The translations under genes were made by a program, and so were the position numbers. A DNA stretch of 9,382 bases from CAYWKL01 sp964459095 (GTDB taxonomy: Bacteria; Patescibacteriota; Microgenomatia; Daviesbacterales; UBA10151), in contig CAYWKL010000033.1 in the NCBI GenBank assembly GCA_964459095.1, positions 1-9,382 of the forward strand, read 5' to 3'. Numbering within the stretch: the stretch's first letter is position 1; each line of letters begins with the position of its first letter. The notes below the pieces were generated by a model. That model was not told the origin of the DNA and searched no databases. It saw only the letters and a list, made by a program, of their open reading frames with translations. Below, in pieces: positions 4,352 to 9,382 of this stretch.

Positions 4352-5248
4352 TTATCTTGGAGTAAATGAGACTTCCCCTATTGCGCTTCCTATATTTCCA
4401 TTACCGCTAGCGTCCTCAAGATTCCCATTCATTCTTAACCTAACTGAATTATTTGTACTCCATGGCACAAAAAAACCAGGCATAGGGGTGTTTGTTTGTT
4501 CATCCGAACGCCCTTGAACTGTAAGTTCATCAACCCTTCCTGTAAGATAACGACCAGCTCCATATTCATCCAGGCCTTCTACTGGAAATCCTACGGTTAT
4601 TGCCCCTGCTCCATCACTTACAATCTGGCAATTTCTTCTAGCTATAGAATTACTCCCCACGTCTTCTCCATTTACAAATAATCTAATTGAACATCTATTT
4701 TCAACACCTTCCAGCTCAACTCCAAATTCATTCCATTCTCCTGGTGCAATAATACCTTCTTCAGACTCTGCCAAAAGCGAAATTACCTCATCTGCACGAT
4801 TCCTTTCCCCTGGCCTGGCATAACCTTGAGCCCAAACGGAGGCAGAATCATCTTCCCCGCTTAAATCTATACCCATGGCAAAGTTATATGCTCTTTCATC
4901 CTCTGGAGTTCTTTTTAAGATTGTTAAAAGAGTGACTTGGGCATCACTTGGGGTTTCAGGGGCTTGATAATTTACCTCTAAATTTATCCATTGTTTATTC
5001 CCAAGAGAAAGCGGGTTTCCAAGGGGAGGTTCTACTACAATATAATTCCTCCAGGTCCTTGAATTATCAATAAAAGCTGCCATATCAGGGTTGGGATCTT
5101 GTTCTTGTGCTTGAGTTTCTTGAGGCAAAATTGCTGCTACTATTGCAGCAGCCATAGAAATTCCTGCAAAAAATCTGGCTGCGCCCCGCACCAATTTTCT
5201 CCTGCCAGAATTTTTGCGTTCTCTGCCTCTAAGAATCTCAGAAATCAT
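4352..5248 (-). CDS. Secreted LamG/concanavalin-like protein
   Basis: A 298-residue exported protein of unknown target. The N-terminus has many Arg/Lys, a hydrophobic core FFAGISMAAAIVAAILP (26-42) and a likely signal peptidase site after TQA (47). The GRRKLV before it faintly resembles a twin-arginine motif. Residues 57-250 read as a LamG-like jelly roll, a fold that often binds carbohydrate: WINLEVNYQ, then PGEWNEFGVELEG, IRLFVNGEDVGS and RYLTGRVDELTVQG. Two Cys (near 182 and 203) could form a disulfide. The last 30 residues (LRMNGNLEDASGNGNIG) are the opening motif of a second LamG repeat that stops almost at once, so the C-terminus looks truncated. The start at 5248 fits the promoter 8 bases upstream. 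It may decorate the cell surface; its ligand cannot be inferred. Confidence 0.75.
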   Translation of the reverse strand: MISEILRGRERKNSGRRKLVRGAARFFAGISMAAAIVAAILPQETQAQEQDPNPDMAAFIDNSRTWRNYIVVEPPLGNPLSLGNKQWINLEVNYQAPETPSDAQVTLLTILKRTPEDERAYNFAMGIDLSGEDDSASVWAQGYARPGERNRADEVISLLAESEEGIIAPGEWNEFGVELEGVENRCSIRLFVNGEDVGSNSIARRNCQIVSDGAGAITVGFPVEGLDEYGAGRYLTGRVDELTVQGRSDEQTNTPMPGFFVPWSTNNSVRLRMNGNLEDASGNGNIGSAIGEVSFTPR

Positions 5249-5256
5249 TAGGAATA

Positions 5257-5285
5257 ATTATACTATCTTATAGTTTAGAAAGCAA
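5257..5285 (-). promoter_or_regulatory. Promoter of the LamG-like gene
   Basis: TTGCTT (5285-5280), a 17-base spacer and a perfect TATAAT (5262-5257) on the minus strand. The last -10 base is eight bases before the ATG, leaving at most one or two bases of leader. Confidence 0.7.
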
Positions 5286-5292
5286 CTAGCTT

Positions 5293-5307
5293 CAACCCCC
5301 GGGGTTG
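5293..5307. repeat. GC palindrome between fic and the LamG gene
   Basis: A perfect 15-base palindrome, CAACCCC-C-GGGGTTG, in an AT-rich gap. It lies 13 bases after the fic stop and could help end that transcript, but no T-run follows, so it is not called a terminator. Confidence 0.5.
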
Positions 5308-5319
5308 CCGCTCATAATC

Positions 5320-6360
5320 TTATTTTTTAGCTAGTTCATAGTAACTGGATTTAGTTTTCCCTTGTTTTCTTATAATACCCTTTTTAACTAAGGAATTTAG
5401 TAAATACCCTGCTCTCTGGCGGGTGTAACCATAAATTTTTACTAAATCCTGGGCTTTTAAAACTTGTCTTTCTAATAATAGTTGGATAACTTCCTCTGCC
5501 TTCTTGGATACTAGAACCCTTTTTACCCCTGTTATAGCGTCTATCTCCTCCCCCTGCATGTCTTCAACCCTTTTAATCGCAGATTTTAAGGAGTAGTTTA
5601 TTCCTTCAATAAAATATTCTAACCACTTTGTTTTTTCTCCTGAATCAGCGCTATGGAGCATGTCCGAATACCTTAGCCTATCAATATCATAATAATCATC
5701 TAAAATAAAATATTTAGTTACTTCATACCCATTTAATAGAAGATAATAGGCAGTTAGAACTCTTCCCAATCTGCCATTACCATCCACAAAAGGGTGAATA
5801 TTAACAAAACTATGGTGAAATATACCTGCTACTATTAATGGGTGATTTTCTTTGTCCAATAAGATATCTTCATAAACTCTAGTTAACAGTTCTTCTATTT
5901 CTTTAGCTCTGTGAGCAGGTGGATTATGTTTTATATGAACTGCACCAGCCACATCTCTGTGGCCAACAATAACTGCCTCATTCCTTAATTTCCCTATGCC
6001 ACGAACTGATAAATTTTTCATTAAGTCTTTATGCAAGCTAAGTGTTAATTCTAGGGTCAAAGGTATTTTTTCTCTGGCTAAAATTGAAATTCTATTTAAA
6101 ACCTCAAAATAGTTTTTAACTTCTTTTTCTGATTTAGTTATTGGAACTTTATCACCTAAGACAATATTGGTTACTTCTTTTTGGGTTAAGGGGTTCCCTT
6201 CAATAGAAGTAGAAAAGTGGGTAGCAAGTACTAGATTTTCCTGAGTTAATCTTAAAGCTAGGGATGGAATTTTTGCTTGGGATTCAAGCTTGCCATAAAG
6301 AGACTCTGCACCAGTTAAAAGATTAACTAGCTTGGGGGTAAATTGAAAAAGTTTTGCCAC
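5320..6360 (-). CDS. Fic-domain AMP transferase with C-terminal winged helix
   Basis: A 346-residue Fic protein, a family that mostly transfers AMP from ATP to a hydroxyl side chain of a target protein. The N-terminal Fic_N part carries the inhibitory motif S50-T-S-I-E54-G-N, whose Glu blocks the ATP site (class II, self-inhibited). The catalytic motif HPFVDGNGRLGR is complete at 189-200. Residues from about 283 form a winged helix (KAEEVIQLLLERQVLKAQDL, then YTRQRAGYLLNSLVKKGIIRK), so it probably binds DNA, perhaps the repeated half-sites in its own promoter. The start is the GTG at 6360: an ATG two bases upstream is out of frame, and the -10 box ends six bases before the GTG. It stands between pgk and the LamG gene with its own promoter. 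No separate antitoxin partner is visible. Confidence 0.92.
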   Translation of the reverse strand: MAKLFQFTPKLVNLLTGAESLYGKLESQAKIPSLALRLTQENLVLATHFSTSIEGNPLTQKEVTNIVLGDKVPITKSEKEVKNYFEVLNRISILAREKIPLTLELTLSLHKDLMKNLSVRGIGKLRNEAVIVGHRDVAGAVHIKHNPPAHRAKEIEELLTRVYEDILLDKENHPLIVAGIFHHSFVNIHPFVDGNGRLGRVLTAYYLLLNGYEVTKYFILDDYYDIDRLRYSDMLHSADSGEKTKWLEYFIEGINYSLKSAIKRVEDMQGEEIDAITGVKRVLVSKKAEEVIQLLLERQVLKAQDLVKIYGYTRQRAGYLLNSLVKKGIIRKQGKTKSSYYELAKK

Positions 6361-6366
6361 ATACTA

Positions 6367-6394
6367 ATTATACCTCCAAATAAATAATTGTCAA
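6367..6394 (-). promoter_or_regulatory. fic promoter (leaderless GTG start)
   Basis: TTGACA (6394-6389), a 16-base spacer and a perfect TATAAT (6372-6367) on the minus strand. Six bases separate the -10 from the GTG start, so transcription should begin at the start codon. GGAGG lies between the boxes and would not be in the mRNA. Confidence 0.75.
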
Positions 6395-6419
6395 CATATT
6401 TGACAACTTAATTGACAAT
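6387..6419. promoter_or_regulatory. Candidate fic operator: three TTGACAA half-sites
   Basis: On the plus strand ATTGTCAA (6387-6394) faces TTGACAA (6400-6406) across five bases, giving a perfect 7-bp inverted repeat. A third half-site, TTGACAAT (6412-6419), forms an 8-bp inverted repeat with the first. The first arm contains the -35 box, so a bound protein would block the polymerase. The winged helix of the Fic protein is the obvious candidate, by inference only. Confidence 0.55.
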
Positions 6420-6445
6420 GGTATACATTAAACCTAGATTATAGC

Positions 6446-7441
6446 TTACGCAAGATTAAAAAGTTTTTCTGATTCATCTAAAGCACGGATTGTTGGAAGA
6501 GTTCCTTCGCAAAGAAGTTTAAGCATTGCTCCTCCTCCTACTGAAACAAAGCTAAAGTCTTTTATATATTTTTGCAAAGCTGCTATTGAATCACCACCTC
6601 CAATAATTGAGTAAGTTTTTGATTCAGTAATAATTTTTCCTAGTGCAAGGTTGCCACTGTTGCCTCCTGGATCCTCATATTTTCCTAAGGGCCCTCCCCA
6701 GATAACTTCTTTAGCCTCCTTTAAAACATTCCCAAAAGCTTGAATGGTTGTCTCATCAATATCAATCCCATTTGCAGATCTGTTAGAAAGCAAAACATTC
6801 TCAGGAATGGGCAAATTTTGCTCTTTAATTCTAACTGCCAAAAGTCCTCCTACTAAAACGCAATCACAAAACTTAGATAAAGCAACAACTGCCGGATATT
6901 TATCCTCAACTTTTGCGCCACCTATTACAGCTACCAAAGGCCTCTTAGGATTATTTCTCACTCTTGTTAAAACCTCCACCTCTTCTGCAAAGCGCAGACC
7001 AGCATAAGAGGGAATAAGTTTTGGCAGAATTGTTGTTGAGGCAGCAGGTCTATGAGTAGCAAATGCTTCAAAAACATAAACATCGCCGTATGAGGCAAGT
7101 TCTTTTGCAAACTGCAGATCACTTGAGTCCTCGCCTGATTCAAAACGCAGGTTTTCTAAAACATGAAGTCTTCCTGGAGGAAGCTCTAAATCACAATAAA
7201 ACTGCTCTAGCCAATTCACAATAGGAGCTACTGATAAATCTTCAACTTCCCTTCCCTTAGGTCTTCCTAAATGGCCGCAGATCACAACAGAAGCTGCATT
7301 GAGCAAGCAAAGTTCTAAAGATGGGAGTCCAGCTTGTAATCTATAATCTTCACGGACGCTGCCGTTAATAATAGGGACATCAAGGTCAAGTCTAAGCAAA
7401 ACTCTTTTATCTTTAATAGTTTGAGCAGTTACAACTCTCAT
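6446..7441 (-). CDS. pgk: Phosphoglycerate kinase, short divergent form
   Basis: Transfers phosphate from 1,3-bisphosphoglycerate to ADP, the step after GAPDH. Family motifs appear in order: RLDLDVPI 17-24 (usual RVDFNVP), GHLGRPKG 56-63, ENLRF 96-100, FEAFATHRPAAST 124-136 (usual NDAFGTAHRAHAST), GGAKVEDK 174-181, WGGPLGKYE 248-256 (usual WNGPMGVFE), GGGDS 281-285 and VGGGAMLKLL 301-310. At 331 residues it is about 60 shorter than typical Pgk. The Arg, His and Lys residues of the active site remain, but the substrate Asn of DFN is Asp21 and the Asn of the nucleotide loop is Gly. It is probably active but divergent. The start at 7441 fits the promoter, whose -10 ends six bases before the ATG. 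fic follows after 85 bases with its own promoter. Confidence 0.9.
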   Translation of the reverse strand: MRVVTAQTIKDKRVLLRLDLDVPIINGSVREDYRLQAGLPSLELCLLNAASVVICGHLGRPKGREVEDLSVAPIVNWLEQFYCDLELPPGRLHVLENLRFESGEDSSDLQFAKELASYGDVYVFEAFATHRPAASTTILPKLIPSYAGLRFAEEVEVLTRVRNNPKRPLVAVIGGAKVEDKYPAVVALSKFCDCVLVGGLLAVRIKEQNLPIPENVLLSNRSANGIDIDETTIQAFGNVLKEAKEVIWGGPLGKYEDPGGNSGNLALGKIITESKTYSIIGGGDSIAALQKYIKDFSFVSVGGGAMLKLLCEGTLPTIRALDESEKLFNLA

Positions 7442-7447
7442 TAATTT

Positions 7448-7476
7448 ATATTAATCACAAAAAAACTTTTTGACAA
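7448..7476 (-). promoter_or_regulatory. pgk promoter, divergent from rpoD
   Basis: TTGTCA (7476-7471), a 17-base spacer and TAATAT (7453-7448) on the minus strand, six bases before the pgk ATG. Its -35 shares five bases with the -35 of the rpoD promoter on the other strand, so polymerases should compete for this site. Confidence 0.6.
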
Positions 7477-7497
7477 TCAGCAAAATTACGTTAAAAT
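7470..7497 (+). promoter_or_regulatory. rpoD promoter
   Basis: A perfect TTGACA (7470-7475), a 16-base spacer and TAAAAT (7492-7497). The start of transcription should fall at about 7504-7505, exactly on the second in-frame ATG. The first ATG (7496) overlaps the -10 and would not be in the mRNA, which decides the start codon. Confidence 0.7.
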
Positions 7498-7504
7498 GCA
7501 ACTC

Positions 7505-8641
7505 ATGAGCAAGCTGGAAGCTGGTTTACAAGCAAGCACACCTCCTGAAGCTCCTGCACAATTTCGTACTAGAAATGGCGAAACTGCAGTTGAGACTATA
7601 AGAAGGTTATTTCCCCAAAACGGTCAACCTATTCAAACTCCAGCTTTACTAAGATATGAACTTCCTAAACCTCATCCTGGAATTGCTGACTTAAATGATG
7701 GACATATGCAGGATGAACCAATTCACAACGGAGAAGTTGGAACAGAAGATATTATTGCTCTTTATTTAAGAGAGATATCAAGAGAGCCGCTTTTAACAGC
7801 GGTGCAAGAGATTGAGCTTGCCCAGCGGATGGAAAGAGGTAACGAAGCGAGGCAGCAACTTTTGCAGATAGCAGACGCTACAGACACAAAAGCTCTTGAA
7901 GAAGTTGCAAGAGAGGGTGATGAGGCAAGAAAAAAAATGGTTAAAGCAAACTTAAGGTTAGTTGTTTCTGTTGCCAAAAAATATCAGGGCCTGGGGTTAC
8001 CTCTTTTAGATATGGCTCAAGAAGGGAGTATTGGTTTAAATAGGGCTGCAGAAAAATATGACTGGAGGAGAGGTTATAGGTTTTCTACATATGCGTATTG
8101 GTGGATTAGACAAGCTGTCACAAGAGCAATTGCTGATTACGCCAGAACTATTAGGCTTCCAGTCCACCAAATTGATTCTTTAAGGATCCTTAATAATGTA
8201 GATAGAGATTTATCACAGAAGTTAGGAAGAGAGCCTACTGATGAAGAGCTTGCAGAAATATCTGGTTTGTCCCTAGATAGAATAGAGGAGTTACACAGGG
8301 TATCGCAATTTACTGGATCTTTAGATGTCCTTGCCACACCAGAAGGAGATCTATTAGAAGATTTAATACCAGATAATTACTCACCTACTCCTCCGGAAAA
8401 AGCTGAACAAACACTTTTAGGGAATTATATTGATGCGGCTCTCCAAAATTTATCTCCAAGAGAAAGATCAGTAATCAGGTTAAGGTTTGGGCTAGATGGA
8501 ATTGGTAGAGAGTGTACATTAGCTGAAGTTGCTGAAAGATTAGGCTTATCCAGAGAAAGAATTAGACAAATTGAAAGAGATGCCTTAAGAAAACTACAAA
8601 GTCCAATGGTAAGAAAAGTTTTGAGAGATTATATAGAATAA
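7505..8641 (+). CDS. rpoD: Primary sigma-70 factor
   Basis: Directs RNA polymerase to TTGACA/TATAAT promoters, the type found throughout this window. With the start at 7505 it has 378 residues. Region 1.2 (DIIALYLREISREPLLTAVQ) begins near 82. Region 2 (about 144-220) includes NLRLVVSVAKKY, FSTYAYWWIRQAVTRAIADY and RTIRLPVH, the residues that melt and read the -10 box. Region 3 (LGREPTDEELAEISGL) begins near 240. Region 4 (about 313-378) carries LSPRERSVIRLRFGL and the HTH RLGLSRERIRQIERDALRKL that reads the -35. A typical region 1.1 is absent: the first 78 residues are low in motif content, and the stretch between 1.2 and 2.1 is short. The ATG at 7496 lies within the -10 box and is rejected. 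An intrinsic terminator follows the gene. Confidence 0.95.
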   Translation: MSKLEAGLQASTPPEAPAQFRTRNGETAVETIRRLFPQNGQPIQTPALLRYELPKPHPGIADLNDGHMQDEPIHNGEVGTEDIIALYLREISREPLLTAVQEIELAQRMERGNEARQQLLQIADATDTKALEEVAREGDEARKKMVKANLRLVVSVAKKYQGLGLPLLDMAQEGSIGLNRAAEKYDWRRGYRFSTYAYWWIRQAVTRAIADYARTIRLPVHQIDSLRILNNVDRDLSQKLGREPTDEELAEISGLSLDRIEELHRVSQFTGSLDVLATPEGDLLEDLIPDNYSPTPPEKAEQTLLGNYIDAALQNLSPRERSVIRLRFGLDGIGRECTLAEVAERLGLSRERIRQIERDALRKLQSPMVRKVLRDYIE

Positions 8642-8747
8642 TACTTTCTTATATATTTAACACACTAAAAATACCCAGATTTACTTGTAATAAATATAAC
8701 TTTTTTAACTCTTGCCTCTAGAAGCAATAAATTAGCTTTAAGTTTAT

Positions 8748-8774
8748 ACTTTCAATCTTTAATGAAAGTTTTTT
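8748..8774 (+). terminator. Intrinsic terminator downstream of rpoD
   Basis: A perfect 7-bp hairpin, ACTTTCA/TGAAAGT (8748-8754 and 8763-8769) with an 8-base loop, runs straight into six T (8769-8774). The stem is AT-rich, in keeping with the genome. It lies about 105 bases beyond the rpoD stop. Confidence 0.65.
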
Positions 8775-8784
8775 AAAATTTGAA

Positions 8785-8961
8785 CCTAAACTAGAGAGTT
8801 TTTAAGGTGATCTTTGCAGACGAGAATAGCCTTGGGGTTTAAGATTACCTTAAAGCTAAACTACCCAATACTAAGGGCATTTAGCAAAACTTTTAGTTTA
8901 GGGTAATCCTTTATGGATCTCTACCTTTCCTCAAAGGTACCACCCCCTCTTAAATTAAGAG
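8785..8961 (+). ncRNA. Candidate structured RNA of unknown class
   Basis: This gene-free stretch has nested complementary segments. AAGATTACC (8841-8849) pairs with GGTAATCcTT (8902-8911), and just inside it CTAAACTA (8856-8863) pairs with TAGTTTAG (8894-8901), with CCC/GGG at the tip. Outside, AAGGT-GATC (8804-8812) can pair with GATC...ACCTT (8916-8927). Alternatives compete: an upstream CCTAAACTA (8785-8793) can take the same TAGTTTAGG, and TACCTTT/AAAGGTA (8922-8939) makes a 7-bp hairpin using the same ACCTT. A palindrome, CTCTTAA-A-TTAAGAG, ends at 8961. I cannot match it to a known RNA. It could also be two control regions back to back; the strand is assumed from its position after the rpoD terminator. 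Confidence 0.35.
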
Positions 8962-9008
8962 TAGATCTAAATATAAGATCTGTCAAATATTAAAGGCAGA
9001 AAAGGGTA

Positions 9009-9038
9009 TTGACTTAGAAAAAGCTTATATGATATTTT
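9009..9038 (+). promoter_or_regulatory. Probable promoter of the last gene
   Basis: TTGACT (9009-9014), an 18-base spacer and TATTTT (9033-9038), ten bases before the ATG at 9049. The leader would be about four bases. The -10 is poor (four of six), and GATATT at 9031 is an alternative. Confidence 0.45.
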
Positions 9039-9048
9039 AAATTCATAA

Positions 9049-9382
9049 ATGGCTAATATTGCAGATGACTTAAAAAATGCTTTGAATTCAATTGTATCTG
9101 GGACGGGGGACGTTGTCACTACAACTACTAATGTGACAAAAAATATTATAGTGAATGTTCTCCAAGCAGGTGGTGATGTAGGGGTTACCACTGTGGATAC
9201 CGTCGGGAAAGTAATTTCAGAAGGTGTGACTGTTGCCTCACAAGCAGGTGTTTCAACTACTCAAGCTGTCACTGGTTTAGTCGCCGGTGCTATTGAGGGA
9301 GTAAAAGAAATTGGAGGAGATGTTGGCGGAGTAGCCACAGAGGCGGCCCATGGTTCGGTAATGAGTGTTGAGAAGGTTGGAG
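9049..9382 (+). CDS. Repetitive helical protein of unknown function, 5' part
   Basis: An open frame of 111 codons running off the right edge. It begins MANIADDLKNALNSIVSGTG and continues with loosely repeated units rich in Val, Thr, Gly and Ala, such as NVTKNIIVNVLQAGGDVGV, TTQAVTGLVAGAIEGVKEIG and GDVGGVATEAA. There are no Cys and no signal peptide. The hydrophobic residues recur at helical spacing, as in amphipathic surface-binding or LEA/phasin-like proteins. I have a general recollection of similar VAxGAIEGVKEIGG-type proteins in many uncultured bacteria, without a known role. Thr/Gly richness and lack of introductory RBS fit the rest of the window. The C-terminus, and hence any partner domain, is not in view. 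Confidence 0.7.
   Translation, partial: MANIADDLKNALNSIVSGTGDVVTTTTNVTKNIIVNVLQAGGDVGVTTVDTVGKVISEGVTVASQAGVSTTQAVTGLVAGAIEGVKEIGGDVGGVATEAAHGSVMSVEKVG

Noticed and set aside
7496..7504. First in-frame ATG of the sigma factor as its start
   Set aside because: It overlaps the last bases of the -10 box (7492-7497), so it cannot be in the transcript from that promoter.
8811..8842. tmRNA-like tag reading GCA GAC GAG AAT (A-D-E-N) ending at a TAA
   Set aside because: The tag would end L-G-V rather than the usual L-A-A, and there is no tRNA-like 3' end with a T arm nearby.
8900..8961. Minus-strand GAGGAAAG followed by ATCCATA, similar to the conserved start of RNase P RNA
   Set aside because: The second conserved half (AGATGAATG, ACAGAACCC) is missing, P4 cannot be formed, and only about 200 bases are available.

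Overview
The window looks like chromosome from an uncultured, small-genome bacterium of the Candidate Phyla Radiation (Patescibacteria). The signs are a 23S rRNA gene carrying an AT-rich insertion, intergenic filler built from degenerate words such as TTCATAGTTCATGG and CAAATTTCAAATA, a tRNA gene without encoded CCA, start codons without Shine-Dalgarno sequences, a short divergent phosphoglycerate kinase, and several small toxin-antitoxin modules. The lineage within the CPR is not resolved. The DNA is AT-rich and nothing requires a non-standard genetic code.

Layout. Positions 1-632 (minus) hold the 5' part of a 23S rRNA gene, interrupted by about 140 bases. It is preceded in its transcript by a spacer with a hairpin and boxA-like site and by tRNA-Ala(UGC) at 836-908. 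A strong minus-strand promoter at 1111-1140 appears to start this unit directly, so the 16S gene is not in its usual place upstream. Back to back with it, a plus-strand promoter drives hicB-hicA (1165-1652). Positions 1722-2042 hold a decayed minus-strand Phd/PIN toxin-antitoxin pair with an intact-looking inverted-repeat operator. This abuts a relic of the 3' end of a second gap gene (2046-2129). An unrecognised plus-strand gene (2352-3154) is split between two frames that meet exactly at a dnaX-type slippery heptamer, A AAA AAG.

On the minus strand, from right to left, follow pgk (6446-7441), a Fic protein with a C-terminal winged helix (5320-6360), a secreted LamG-like protein (4352-5248) and gapA (3264-4295). 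On the plus strand lie a primary sigma-70 factor (7505-8641) with a terminator, a 230-base stretch with nested RNA-like pairings, and the 5' end of a repetitive helical protein of unknown function (9049 to the edge).

How it fits together. gapA and pgk are consecutive steps of lower glycolysis, but each has its own promoter. Five genes (hicB, LamG, fic, pgk, rpoD) have a well-formed -10 box whose last base lies only 6-8 bases before the start codon. Leaderless mRNAs therefore seem to be the usual arrangement here. Two divergent promoter pairs (rRNA/hicBA and pgk/rpoD) have touching or overlapping -35 boxes. The most notable points are the frameshift-type gene at 2352, the leaderless promoter set, the gap relic (possibly an integration scar), the 16S-less rRNA unit with an inserted 23S, and the structured stretch at 8785-8961.
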